Shown: positions 54,901 to 60,260 of the stretch, piece after piece | Numbering within the stretch: position 1 is the first letter of the stretch | Layout of the letters: each line of letters opens with the position of its first letter | Assembly (NCBI RefSeq): GCF_050624435.1 | Contig: NC_134535.1 | Span: forward strand, 75,822,494-75,886,493 | Source of the DNA: Tenrec ecaudatus | Lineage: Eukaryota; Chordata; Mammalia; Afrosoricida; Tenrecidae | Direction: 5' to 3' | Length of the DNA stretch: 64,000 nt | Notes under the pieces: generated by a model | What the model was told of the DNA's origin: nothing | Databases searched by the model: none | The model's input: the letters and a program-made list of their open reading frames with translations, nothing else | Translations under genes and position numbers: made by a program

Positions 54901-56339
54901 ACACTGCCTTCGGAAATGTATAGACCGAGATGAAGGGCATGTTGAGAAACAATAGCTTCACATTTTGATATTTTTCTTTAACAAAACAATCCTTTTTGAC
55001 TTACCCTTGTACTGATAGGAGTAAACGTGGTTTGTGGTAAGATGGTTTCCTTAAAAGTACCCACCTTCTTGCTAGGTAAGGAGTCCTGGTGGCACAGTGG
55101 GTTAAGCATTGGGATGCTGGTAAAGACGGGGTCAGCTATTTTATAACCATTAGCAGCTCCACGGGGGGAAGGCAAGACTTTCTGCTCCTATAAAGATTTA
55201 CGACCAAAACCCATGGTACTCAGCTACAAGTAGAGATTGCTATGATTATGAATAGGTTTGCAATGAGTATGAATCGACTAGTTGGCAGTGAGATTTATTT
55301 TGGAGTTTTTTGCCAAGGTAACGGTTATTAAACCAGGCATGTTTCCTAAACAGGTAAATTTGACCCCTCCAGAAGAAGAGAAATGAGGATTCTGTGAGGT
55401 GGCAAGGAACAGTGGCTTTTATTCTAAAGGAGCTGCTGTGTGTTAGGGAGGGACTTCTGTAGCCAGTAGCCATTATAGGAACCAAATCACTTTTGTTTGA
55501 TTCCTGGTCTATTATGTTAATAGACCAGGTGGGGTGGGCTGGGCTGGGCTTGGCTTGTGTGCACTCAGCTTTCTTTTTAATCTAAATTAAACCTCTTGTG
55601 TGAATGGGATGAAGAAAATGTCCCCTCTTTTCTGGGGGCAATGGCTGGAGTGAGGGTGAAGGGTGCAGTACTGTTTTGTGAGTCACTCCTAGAACAAAAA
55701 GATCTTTCTCTTCTCCCCACCACTTCCCCTGATTTTGTGCCTTCTCACCAGAGCTCTTTCCCTTGAGAGATCCTTGACAGGGACTCACCCACACCCCTAC
55801 CCCCTATTTATTCTGCTGGCATTGAAGATTTATATGCCTCTCTGTGAGTTTGAAGGCCTAAGGAATGGCTGCTGCCTGGGCCTGACTTCCCAGAAGGGCA
55901 TGCTCCCCACCTTCTCCATGAATAGAGCGGGTTAACCCTTTGTCCTCTGAAATCTCCCATCTCCCCACTGACCTGTTAGAGTGCATTGTTTCCAGGGCTG
56001 GCTAGCTAGCTTGTAAGGACAGTAGCTTTCTCTCCTTGGGGAATCTTTCCATTTTTTTCTACCACTGCCTCCCATAGTTATTTTCCCTTTCACCTCCCTT
56101 TTTAACTGAACCGCCAAGGTCTAACTGAACAACTAGAGAGATTCAAGAATGGACTCTTCAGCTGCCACGATTAAGCTTGAACCTTCGCTCTTGGACCTTG
56201 TGACAGTCCATGTGAATGTGGATTAAGGCAGCCAGGCACCCAGGCACTGTTGTCTTGCAATCTAATAGATTTTTGGTGTTCTTCTTCTTCCTTCTAGGCA
56301 AAGAAGAGGAAAAGAGCAGAGCGCTTTGGGATGGCCTGA
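12900..56339 (+). CDS. SARNP: SARNP, complete 11-exon coding region (210 aa)
   Basis: Join 12900-12935, 20112-20211, 21875-21921, 23153-23220, 26266-26317, 27114-27187, 27554-27582, 30346-30371, 32830-32898, 52729-52818, 56298-56339: 633 nt, 210 codons plus TGA, exactly the human length; every junction is GT-AG and in frame. An N-terminal SAP domain (about residues 8-42, LAELKQECLARGLETKGIKQ) binds nucleic acid. An acidic linker follows (EEEANEEDVLGDETEEEE). The C-terminal half carries five short Arg-Phe motifs: RAERFNVP, RAARFGIS, RAQRFGLN, KERFGIV and RAERFGMA. SARNP (CIP29/Hcc-1, yeast Tho1) works in the nucleus with the TREX helicase DDX39B/UAP56 in mRNP assembly and export; the motifs are the known DDX39B contacts. 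Differences from human are conservative (I145 N146 M147 for VNL; final GMA for GIA). Introns total about 43 kb and are repeat-rich. Confidence 0.98.
12936..15764. other. SARNP intron 1, left part, no gene
   Basis: GC-rich near the promoter, then AT-rich. Several open frames at 13379-13862 occur on both strands but show no recognisable domain and are probably chance. No other repeat was assigned here. Confidence 0.45.
14053..14071. repeat. (GT)n microsatellite
   Basis: Nine to ten GT units in SARNP intron 1. Confidence 0.9.
15765..15985. mobile_element. L2 LINE remnant
   Basis: 'atttattggggacctaccct', then 'gtgccag' and 'caatgaatagaacggacaga', closely parallels the classic L2 end (attgagcacctactatgtgc). 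The following 'ggtgatcaggtaagtcatca' fits the same element. Old and diverged. Confidence 0.6.
16010..16215 (+). mobile_element. MIR SINE remnant
   Basis: Matches the MIR plan with 'tttataaaaggagggtgtca', 'ataataccaatc' and 'ttgttgtaaggataaaatga' before 'aatacgttcaaagg'. Old mammalian SINE. Confidence 0.7.
16718..17060 (-). mobile_element. Old L1-type LINE 3' remnant
   Basis: 'gtttaaaggtacaaaagagt' and the following lines resemble the widespread L1M 3' UTR segment (aaaggtacaaaagggtatac). Diverged and without coding capacity. Confidence 0.45.
17094..17153 (+). pseudogene. RNU2 pseudogene fragment: U2 snRNA 5' fragment, retrotransposed (34 nt)
   Basis: 17107-17140 matches nucleotides 1-34 of U2 snRNA with two mismatches (positions 11 and 26). 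It is flanked by a perfect 13-bp duplication atattttaagttc at 17094-17106 and 17141-17153. There is no A-tail. The fragment stops just before the U2 branch-site recognition sequence (GUAGUA). This is a 3'-truncated retro-fragment and cannot make a functional U2. Confidence 0.92.
17655..18113 (+). mobile_element. BovB/RTE-type LINE 3' part
   Basis: The open stretch at 17687-17884 encodes INGEKIKVEDFDLLGSTVSA and then HGSSSQEIK, which lines up with the conserved INGEKIEVV..FIFLGS...HEIK block late in BovB/RTE reverse transcriptase. After an internal loss comes the 3' end ('tagggtcgctgtgagacgga', then gctaacaacaacaa), the RTE tail signature. Broken, non-autonomous. Confidence 0.8.
18186..18256 (-). 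mobile_element. AfroSINE 5' fragment
   Basis: 'cagctgctgaccttttagtt' and 'ggcagccattatgttaccag' are the reverse of the SINE head (B box and tRNA-like 5' part). Confidence 0.5.
18740..18980 (-). mobile_element. Old L1-type 3' UTR remnant
   Basis: 'caatttagtggcattaatga' followed by 'aagttgtggtaccgtcctca' parallels the L1 3' UTR block 'cagttcagtggcattaagta...gttgtgcaaccatca'. Diverged. Confidence 0.5.
19021..19352 (+). mobile_element. MaLR-type (ERVL) solo LTR fossil
   Basis: About 330 bp from a TG start ('tgttatagattgaattgtgt') to a CA end ('actagataactca'), with the MaLR-like 3' part 'gagaaaatagatttccattt' and 'gttaaag'. No internal region was seen, so it is a solo LTR. Diverged and old; placed in the ERVL-MaLR group by resemblance to MLT1-type LTRs. 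Confidence 0.6.
20112..20211 (+). CDS. SARNP: SARNP exon 2: SAP domain
   Basis: Acceptor ttacttttcag/CTTGCTGAAC, donor GCATG/gtgagt. Residues 13-45 plus a split codon; holds most of the SAP helix-extended loop-helix (LAELKQECLARGLETKGIKQ). Confidence 0.97.
20777..20886. mobile_element. Palindromic mariner-like MITE (diverged)
   Basis: Left 'tatgaggggacttcaaaaag' and right '...ctcttagaagtctcata' are imperfect inverted repeats, flanked by TA. Same end signature as the cleaner copy at 46364-46451. Confidence 0.5.
21066..21190 (-). mobile_element. AfroSINE fragment
   Basis: 'ccgactgccaactcataatg' to 'gtggatttgaaccactgact' is the reverse of the SINE body including its B-box-like 'ggtggatttgaacc'. 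Confidence 0.65.
21875..21921 (+). CDS. SARNP: SARNP exon 3: acidic linker
   Basis: Acceptor attctatag/CCGAAGAGG, donor ACAGAG/gtgagt. Residues 46-61, EEEANEEDVLGDETE. Confidence 0.97.
22088..22796 (-). mobile_element. LINE-like element inserted in AfroSINE
   Basis: 5'-truncated copy of the recurrent family ('aatcattttattggggattc' to about 'cacaccatgattccat'). Target duplication gaggctgtaaa on both sides. Confidence 0.85.
22808..22903 (-). mobile_element. Second short LINE-like insertion in the same SINE
   Basis: About 96 bp, only the 3' end of the same family ('ccattttattgggagctcaa' to 'acatttgtacatatgtt'), between the second and third copies of the duplicated 11-mer. Confidence 0.85.
23153..23220 (+). 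CDS. SARNP: SARNP exon 4
   Basis: Acceptor tgcctttag/GAAGAAGAG, donor GACGT/gtaact. Residues 62-83 plus a split codon, EEEPKPIELPVKEEEPPEKT then VD. Confidence 0.96.
23943..24155 (-). mobile_element. AfroSINE with target duplication
   Basis: SINE body 23956-24142 ('actgagtcaatgccaactta' to 'cattacaccaccaggcct'), flanked by 13-bp repeats cccatcgacctta and cccatcaacctta (one mismatch). Confidence 0.85.
24297..24475 (+). mobile_element. AfroSINE
   Basis: Head 'gacccctggtggtgggttgc', then 'taaccacaagatcagcaatg' and 3' 'gggttcctgtgagtcaaaat' with 'caactcagtgtcattgg'. Confidence 0.75.
24500..26265. other. SARNP intron 4, right part, no gene recognised
   Basis: AT-rich intron. An open frame of 116 codons at 25405-25755 (minus) has no recognisable domain. 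No clear repeat was assigned. Confidence 0.4.
26266..26317 (+). CDS. SARNP: SARNP exon 5
   Basis: Acceptor tcttttccag/GGCAGCAGAG, donor ACTGAG/gtaggt. Residues 84-101, AAEKKVVKITSEVPQTE. Confidence 0.96.
27114..27187 (+). CDS. SARNP: SARNP exon 6: first Arg-Phe motif
   Basis: Acceptor tgtcacttag/AGAATGCAG, donor GCGAG/gtaagt. Residues 102-125, RMQKRAERFNVPVSLESKKA then ARAA; carries motif 1 and starts motif 2. Confidence 0.97.
27554..27582 (+). CDS. SARNP: SARNP exon 7 (29 nt)
   Basis: Acceptor tttctgcag/GTTCGGCATT, donor AAAAG/gtatga. Completes motif 2 (RAARFGIS) and reads on to SVPTK. Confidence 0.95.
27600..29220. other. SARNP intron 7, left part, no gene recognised
   Basis: AT-rich, no exon and no clear repeat. 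The stretch around 28560-28740 is A-rich but matches no gene I know. Confidence 0.4.
29343..29554 (+). pseudogene. RNU1 pseudogene: U1 snRNA retropseudogene, nearly full length
   Basis: 29358-29513 matches U1 snRNA from nucleotide 1 (atactta) to about 157 of 164, including 'ggtggttttcccagggtgag', 'gctgacccctgcgatttccc' and the Sm-site region (aatttatgg). An A-rich tail with a short G run follows. It is flanked by a perfect 15-bp duplication aagatattttcatgc at 29343-29357 and 29540-29554. The splice-site-pairing segment reads acttacgt instead of acttacct. No U1-type promoter is carried, so it is presumably silent. Confidence 0.95.
29604..29940 (-). mobile_element. LINE-like 3' end with 11-bp target duplication
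   Basis: Element 29615-29929 between perfect tacattatatg repeats (29604-29614, 29930-29940). It is nearly identical to the 3' end of the copy at 5030-6930 (shared 'catcaattgagcaaagcacc', 'ggttcctggaatcagctcgg'), so both belong to a young subfamily. Confidence 0.88.
30346..30371 (+). CDS. SARNP: SARNP exon 8 (26 nt)
   Basis: Acceptor gcttccttag/GCCTGTCAAC, donor CTATG/gtaaga. Residues 136-144, GLSTDTKPM. Human has GLSSDNKPM here. Confidence 0.94.
30785..32728 (-). mobile_element. LINE-like element, 1.9 kb, beside SARNP exon 9
   Basis: Element about 30793-32720; flanks share gcttcatt (30785-30792, 32721-32728). 3' block 'atcattttattaggggctca'. The far 5' part ('ttggcctttaggagtgtttt', 'tgtgttgtacgcccttagtg') matches the copies at 5.0 and 38.3 kb. 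The single-module form. It ends 101 bp before exon 9. No coding frame of LINE type was seen. Confidence 0.82.
32830..32898 (+). CDS. SARNP: SARNP exon 9: third Arg-Phe motif
   Basis: Acceptor tttatgcag/ATTAACATGG, donor AGAAAG/gtaagg. Residues 145-167, INMDKLKERAQRFGLNVSSI then SRK; phase 0 at both ends. Confidence 0.97.
33328..33500 (-). mobile_element. AfroSINE
   Basis: 'caactgccattgagtcgtgc' to 'aaccaccacagctcctgggg', reverse orientation, complete but diverged. Confidence 0.75.
33501..34604. other. SARNP intron 9 segment, nothing recognised
   Basis: AT-rich; short T and C homopolymers near 33740-33775; no gene or assigned repeat. Confidence 0.4.
34605..34922 (-). mobile_element. Two LINE-like tails in tandem within one target duplication
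   Basis: Two 3' ends of the recurrent family, about 34619-34735 and 34736-34908, in the same orientation. Only one duplicated target (gtagtgtatttttt) encloses both, at 34605-34618 and 34909-34922. Confidence 0.8.
34929..34999. mobile_element. Short mariner-like MITE
   Basis: 'aagggaacgtcaaaatgggc' and '...gaatttttagaagtccctt' form imperfect inverted ends around a 70-bp unit, similar to the copies at 20.8 and 46.4 kb. Confidence 0.5.
35323..35518 (+). mobile_element. SPIN-type non-autonomous hAT transposon, copy 2
   Basis: 196 bp. Begins 'cagtagttctcaaccttcct', contains 'cataactgtaattttgctac', ends 'cacaggttgtgaaccgctg'. Near-perfect 8-bp duplication (a/g)tatatat. Opposite orientation and about the same internal deletion form as the copy at 2894-3084. 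Confidence 0.92.
35530..36590. other. SARNP intron 9 segment, nothing recognised
   Basis: No exon, no RNA gene and no repeat I can name. Confidence 0.4.
36603..36898 (-). mobile_element. LINE-like 3' end
   Basis: 'attattttattgggggctct' and 'cttgagcccttggtatcagc' identify the recurrent family; about 300 bp, 5'-truncated. Confidence 0.85.
36940..37130 (-). mobile_element. Old L1 3' UTR remnant
   Basis: 'aggccagtgacattaattat', 'attcattgtgtttaaccatc' parallels the L1 block 'cagttcagtggcattaagta...attcacattgttgtgc'. Confidence 0.55.
37140..38320. other. SARNP intron 9 segment, nothing recognised
   Basis: No exon or recognised repeat. Confidence 0.4.
38321..40119 (-). mobile_element. LINE-like element, 1.8 kb, with 14-bp target duplication
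   Basis: Element 38335-40105 between perfect taattttaacattt repeats (38321-38334, 40106-40119). Same family as the 5.0 and 30.8 kb copies, single internal module (near 39067). 5'-truncated at a slightly different point. No LINE coding frame was seen. Confidence 0.87.
40120..41100 (-). mobile_element. Older related LINE-like 3' UTR
   Basis: Diverged sequence with blocks comparable to the younger family ('cacaggttgatgtgctgtgt', 'gacagccaggtaccatttgc' compare with 'cacaggctggtgtgcttctt', 'gatagccgggcaccatcagc'). Interrupted by an AfroSINE at 40567. An ancestral lineage of the same elements. Confidence 0.55.
40567..40660 (+). mobile_element. AfroSINE 3' half
   Basis: 'gaaacccacaggggcagttc', 'cctatagggtcactatgagt', 'gatggcagtgagttggg'. 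Confidence 0.8.
41286..41416 (-). mobile_element. Very short LINE-like tail with 12-bp target duplication
   Basis: Only about 105 bp of 3' end ('tcattttattggggttcatg' to 'acgttcattgcccc') between perfect aaattcataact repeats (41286-41297, 41405-41416). Confidence 0.87.
41420..44160. other. SARNP intron 9 segment, nothing recognised
   Basis: The longest stretch without an assigned repeat in this intron. Overlapping open frames at 42069-42487 (114 and 68 codons) have no recognisable domain. No RNA gene was seen. Confidence 0.4.
44168..44312 (+). mobile_element. AfroSINE, internally shortened
   Basis: Head 'gcgccctggggatgctgtgg', 'ctgcaaggtcagcagttcga', then 'acttgatggtagtgag'. One of the better-preserved heads. 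Confidence 0.82.
44356..44552 (+). mobile_element. Short hAT-like MITE, copy 2
   Basis: Begins 'cattgtttctcaaagtaggt', carries 'ggctgcaaaagcagatacct', 'gggctatagtacaag' and 'tctgaaaaggggcagtagac', homologous to the reverse of 9684-9823. The 8 bp before it are gtctagac, a TCTAGA-centred target like that of the other hAT elements here. Confidence 0.65.
45004..45115 (+). mobile_element. MER5A-type hAT (Charlie) remnant
   Basis: 'ggctgcacattaagaatcac', 'caggggaggctttaag' and 'gaatctgtatttttacattt' follow the MER5A plan. Old. Confidence 0.55.
45120..46360. other. SARNP intron 9 segment, nothing recognised
   Basis: No exon, RNA gene or repeat assigned. Confidence 0.4.
46364..46451. mobile_element. 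Palindromic mariner-like MITE
   Basis: Inverted ends 'gaaggggcttcaaaaaattc' + 'atgg' on the left and 'ccacggactttttgaagctc' + 'cctta' on the right around an 88-bp unit. TA-type flanks are plausible. Confidence 0.7.
46460..47860. other. SARNP intron 9 segment, nothing recognised
   Basis: No exon, RNA gene or repeat assigned. Confidence 0.4.
47862..48215 (+). mobile_element. BovB/RTE-type LINE 3' end
   Basis: Follows the RTE C-terminal plan: 'gcatttgaattactgtgctg' (AFELW-like), then 'ggaacacagccagatgctcc', 'gaaagaccctcaataaaatg' + 'gattga' (RPS..WID-like), 'gatggtgcaggaccaggcag' and 'catagggttgcttggagtca'. Frame broken; no full ORF. Confidence 0.8.
48220..50090. other. SARNP intron 9 segment, nothing recognised
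   Basis: Open frames on the minus strand at 48298-48666 and 48673-49122 have no recognisable domain and no splice or start context that convinces me. Confidence 0.4.
50094..51301 (+). mobile_element. LINE-like element with internal tandem module and 16-bp target duplication
   Basis: Element 50110-51285 between perfect aagattaataggtctt repeats (50094-50109, 51286-51301). The module 'ggtgaagaaagctgatggtg' to 'caagcggccatcta' occurs at 50123 and again at 50379, 256 bp apart. A TG/TA microsatellite at about 50562-50603 lies inside it. The 3' end has ccctaataaaatg and an A-rich tail. Confidence 0.9.
51530..51705 (+). mobile_element. MIR SINE remnant
   Basis: 'gttttctgtctgtgaaatga', 'gtttcataggattgttaaaa' fits MIR's 'tttcctcatctgtaaaatgg...cataggattgttg'. 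Confidence 0.55.
52391..52590 (+). mobile_element. AfroSINE upstream of SARNP exon 10
   Basis: Head 'ggagccccgtggcctaatgg', then 'tcagtcctgtgggtgctgtg' and 'gtggccgtgagtctgag'. Ends 138 bp before exon 10. Confidence 0.75.
52729..52818 (+). CDS. SARNP: SARNP exon 10: fourth Arg-Phe motif
   Basis: Acceptor ccttgatag/TCTGAAGATG, donor ACGGAG/gtaagt. Residues 168-197, SEDDEKLKKRKERFGIVTSS then AGTGATEDTE; phase 0 at both ends. Confidence 0.97.
53100..53285 (+). mobile_element. MIR SINE remnant
   Basis: 'gaacctcagtttcgtcatct' + 'gtgatataaaggtaac' matches the MIR core and tail-ward part. Confidence 0.65.
53774..53962 (+). mobile_element. AfroSINE, complete
   Basis: Head 'gctctggtggcacagcggtt' + 'aagtgctcagct', body 'gggaaagatgtggcactccc', 3' 'cctgtaggatcactatgagt' and 'aatcaactcagcaacaacc'. 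The clearest tRNA-like head in the window. Confidence 0.87.
54282..54570 (+). mobile_element. Possible mariner-type transposase remnant
   Basis: An open stretch encodes KLTVFRWILGFKEDWEDLED followed by EFKAEVG, recalling the FxxWFxrFKEGrEdvEDdxRxGRP block after the HTH of mariner-type transposases. A second frame continues with a DHRSLLWRSVQEVG-like helix. Diverged and frameshifted; could be chance. Confidence 0.3.
55079..55290 (+). mobile_element. AfroSINE, complete
   Basis: Head 'aggagtcctggtggcacagt' + 'gggttaagca', body 'gcaagactttctgctcctat' + 'aaagattta', 3' 'gagtatgaatcgactagttg' + 'gcagtgag'. Confidence 0.85.
56298..56339 (+). CDS. SARNP: SARNP exon 11 with stop
   Basis: Acceptor cttccttctag/GCAAAGAAG; TGA at 56337-56339. 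Residues 198-210, AKKRKRAERFGMA, the fifth Arg-Phe motif after a basic run. Confidence 0.97.
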   Translation, partial: AKKRKRAERFGMA

Positions 56340-56590
56340 TGCAAAGCTCTTGATGCTCTGTTCTCCAGCGGTTTCCATTGCGCGGATTCTTCATGGTCAT
56401 GTATATACTTAAACCGACAGTCGTGTGCCTAGGTTCTGCCTCTCAACGAGGGAGCCATGTACCCCGGGTACATCCAAGAACTCCAGCAGCAGTTTTGCTG
56501 TTCCAACTTTAAGGTGTTGTGTTTTCTTGGTTTTGTTTTTTATTTTGACTGTTAATAATAAATAAATAAAGACTCTAAGAAACGGAGTGT
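56340..56590 (+). terminator. SARNP: SARNP 3' UTR and poly(A) signals
   Basis: Short 3' UTR. Overlapping AATAAA at 56558-56570 (aataaataaataaa) followed by a GT-rich element (gagtgtgtgttttatt) near 56585-56600 places the mRNA end at about 56580-56590. Confidence 0.85.
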
Positions 56591-56599
56591 GTGTTTTAT

Positions 56600-57830
56600 T
56601 AGGTGCTTCTTTGAGTTGTTGGAGCCAGATTAAACCTTCTAAGGGGAGTTTCAAGGGGAAATATTACAAGAAAGACTAAGAAAAGGAGGGAGGGAATCTA
56701 CCCACATAGTCCCCTCTCATATACTCATAGAGATCCTTTATCTACCATGAAGAAGCCAATTTACCTTCTGAAGCTTTGCTTCAGCTTGTTGGAAGAGTGG
56801 CCTGACATGTAAAATGATGTGATACTGTCTGGTTGCAGCTGACAGTCTGTGAACCCTACTGACGAGGAAATTCAGAAAGCAAGGTGAGCTGCCAGCCCTC
56901 AGAACTAAGAGGAAGCAGAGATTCAAAGCATGCCATGGATACTGGAGAGGTTGGGTCATGGGGATCATAAGCAGTAGGATTAAAGGCTTCTACTTTCTAA
57001 TCAGGCCGTGTTAGCTCGCCGTCTTTATTGCAGAAGGGAGGAATTGCACTTTGGGTGGTAATGTTTCTTCTTGGCTGTTAATAACATCCGTTTTCCTTGC
57101 CGAGCCGCCTCCTCAGAGAAGGGTTGGCTTTCCCATACCTGCCCGCCTGTTTCTGTGTGAGGTTTCATATGTGTCTGAGACCTATTTAATCTTTGGACGG
57201 CAGACCTTGTAATAGGAATTTTTGTTCCAGAACATCTGTAGAAGGGTGGGTGTGTAATAAAGCCTAAGAGCCTGGTCCCTTCTCTTCAAGCTTTGGCACC
57301 ACGATCAGGTCTCTTGTTGCCGTAGCATGATCCCTTTCACGATTTCTAACAAAATCTGCTCAGCTCTGTGCAGGAAGAGTCTCTTGTGGGCTCAGGTTGC
57401 TGAGACCTGACAGCAGACTTTTAGACACTTTGGGAACACTGCCTTGGAGGTTGCCTCTTGGTTGTGACTTTTATCCCATTCTGAGACTTTGGAAAAATTA
57501 ACAAAAGGGAACATTGATTTAGCTTTTGACACCTTGTCAACCAAATAAGCCTTCAGATTTGACCTTTCCTCTGGCGTCCTCTGTTTGCACTCTTAAATTC
57601 TCACCTTAAGCTAGCTGTTTCCTCTCTGTCTTCCCCTGAGAAAAGCGGAGAGAATAGCTGTAGTTGGTAGTATGAGAAAAACCGTTGAGTTCAGCCAGGG
57701 TTTCCGACTCAAGGATAGCTAGGGAAGGGAACAGAGCAGAGGCTGCTTTCTTAGATAGCAGATAAGCCCCTCAGGATTGTGACTGGAGTGGCGCATTCGG
57801 TCCTTCAGAAAGGTCTCCACTTTTGTCTTA
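56600..57830. other. SARNP-GDF11 interval, left part
   Basis: No exon or repeat assigned. Confidence 0.4.
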
Positions 57831-57831
57831 G

Positions 57832-58032
57832 TAACTCCATCACAACAAACACCTGCCACCGAGGACCTTTAAACACAAGAGTATCAGTGCGCTTGTGGTT
57901 TGCTAAGACTGAAATTCTATGGAAGCAGAGAGCCTCATCTCTTTCCTGCAGAGCAGCTGGTGTTTTTGAACTACTGACCTTAAGGCTAGCAGCGGCCCAA
58001 TCTATAACTCACTGTGCCACCAGGACTCAGAG
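57832..58032 (-). mobile_element. AfroSINE
   Basis: Reverse copy: 'ggaagcagagagcctcatct', 'gtgtttttgaactactgacc', head 'aactcactgtgccaccagga'. Confidence 0.8.
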
Positions 58033-58039
58033 TATCTTC

Positions 58040-60235
58040 TACATCTTCCAAAAATATGTTTAAGTATCATCTGACTCACCCCGCCCCACGCCCATTTCTT
58101 TAGTGTTTCCCAATTTGCAGGACTTTCAAACTAGCATTTCCGTCCCAGTCTAGCAATTAGTCAAATAGTAGAGTTCTCTAGCCTCCAACCCTGGTAACCA
58201 TAGCCGCCTATTCCTGTCAAATTCTTTTTGAACATACATGGTTGTGGGTACCTATGTCGTCTGATCAATTCCGTCTTAAAATAGTAGGTCACCTTAAAGA
58301 CAATAGCTATCCAAGCTTGTATGTAGTTCCTTAGCTAGAATCCAAGAAACTTTTCAGGCTGGCTCCCTAGGATAATCCAGGATCCAGATGTGGGGAGCTA
58401 TCTAGAGCCTTCTTTTTGCTGTTTCGGAGCTGTGGCAGTCTCTGCATACCTGGAAGCTCTTCATGAAAGAGTCTACAAAAGCTGTGGCGGAACTAGCTCC
58501 CCCGCTGTAAACCTGTGCTTTCCTGTGGTTCTCTAAGATCATTCTCTTCTCTCCTACCACTCTCACGGTCCCTACTGTACCCAGTGCCTGGAGACTGCTG
58601 GATGTGGAGTGCTAGCTGTGCAGGAGATGAAGGCTAGAGGAGGAAGGAAGGTGGAAGGACAGGACTGCTTGGTGGTAAACAGCCGAGTGCCATGCCCGGT
58701 GCAAGAGACAGATGGAAGTTACCCATGTAAGGGAAAGCGACTGATGGACAGTGCCAACCTGGTTACTGCAGTTCTCCCCCAAACCTAACCTCCTTCTCAC
58801 TACATGTTTTCATTTCCCTGCCAAAGGGTGTGAAAGGAGCAGGTTTCACCACCTTGGGGCCCCAGGCGCTCCCAACAGGCTCCTCAGTTCCCCGACAGCC
58901 ACCCTAGGTTCTTAGCTTCCCACCTCGGGTCACTGCCTAGGTTAGACTATGACACTGCACAGCAGCTACTTAGGGGGCCTTGTTGCACCACGCTACCTCC
59001 GAGGCTGCGCAAACCAGTCCTTTTTGACTCTCCAGATGGTACCAGTAGAGAGTCTGTGAAAGTTGCTCGAGGAATTGTGACACTTCCGTATGTACTCAGG
59101 ACTATGTGCCTACCAGAATTGACATGATACACATTCAAAAGGTATTAACTCCTAGTTTTCTTAGACAGCTAAGAGAACTGAGTTTCTCCTCCCCCCACCC
59201 CAGTAGGTTCTTGGTAGAGAGTAAACTAGCTTGAGCGTATGTGTGCACGCGCAGATGCAGTTAGTTTGGGAAGAGGAGGAAGCTCCCTCACTCTCAAATC
59301 CTAGGCCATGGTCATTGACTTGCCTGCATCTTCCCCATTACTGACCATAGCTATGAACGCCATGTTTGCAGGTTCCTCCTTTGGGGCCCCTGACCTTGAA
59401 AGAGTAGGCAAAGTATAAGACAGTTAAGCATACATTGGGTGGGAAACTGGGGGATGAAGAGACAAACTTCTTTTTCGGGGTATCCTCATCCCCAGTGTGG
59501 GGAACAAAAGAGCAATAACAGAATAAACCATTTTTGGCTGAAGCCAAAATCTGGGAGCTCTCTCAAAAACAATTCCCTTGGGAAGATAGTGTGTAATACT
59601 TCGTCTTCTCTTGCTGTGCCCTAGTCTGTCTTGCAGCCAATCTGCTGACAGAATTGACAGGGAGGCATGGTGGCACATTCCTCCCAGTGGCCTTGTCCCC
59701 CATTCTGGATTAAGGTCATGTCATTAAAGTGTCTTTGTGTGTCAACCAAGATTCCTTTACCACCCCCAAAACTTGGGCTCTAAGTTTGGCGCTTTAAGCA
59801 CATTGGAGAATTTTCATACAGTGGCATCAGAGGCTAAAATACATTTGTTACAGAAGCAAGAATGGCTCCGTAATTTCGGAACTTCGGTGAATTTCTGTTG
59901 AGGAAGTCTAGAATCAAGCACTGCAGGATAGGAGAGAGCTTGCAGGTGCTCCATTCTGTAGCAGCTGGGAGAGGGTTTCCGCCATCTCTAGGACTATTTG
60001 TGATTAAGCTCTCCTCTCTGGAAGAGTTGCTGCGGAGTCCCCTGCTTTCTCAGCCTTTGCTCTCGGCCTCTGTGCCCCAGACCTTCATCCCACCTGCCTT
60101 GTTTCTGTGCTCCGAGGACTTCATCCTCTTAGTCCCCGAGCTCAGGATTTCATCCACCTTCAGGTTTTCTTCACTTCCGTTTTTACGACCCTTGGCAAGG
60201 AAGACGCCTTGGCACTGGATTCTAAACTCTTTGAC
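58040..60235. other. Tail-to-tail intergenic DNA, no gene recognised
   Basis: No exon, RNA gene or clear repeat. Open frames are short and domain-free. Confidence 0.4.
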
Positions 60236-60239
60236 TGCT

Positions 60240-60260
60240 TTTATTTTATTTTATTTTATT
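60240..60260 (-). terminator. GDF11: Candidate GDF11 poly(A) signal, (AATAA)n-type run
   Basis: On the minus strand this (TTTTA)4 run reads AATAAAATAAAATAAAAT, with several overlapping AATAAA. It would give a 3' UTR of about 2.8 kb. A nearer AATAAA lies at 60684-60689. Which is used is unknown. Confidence 0.5.
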
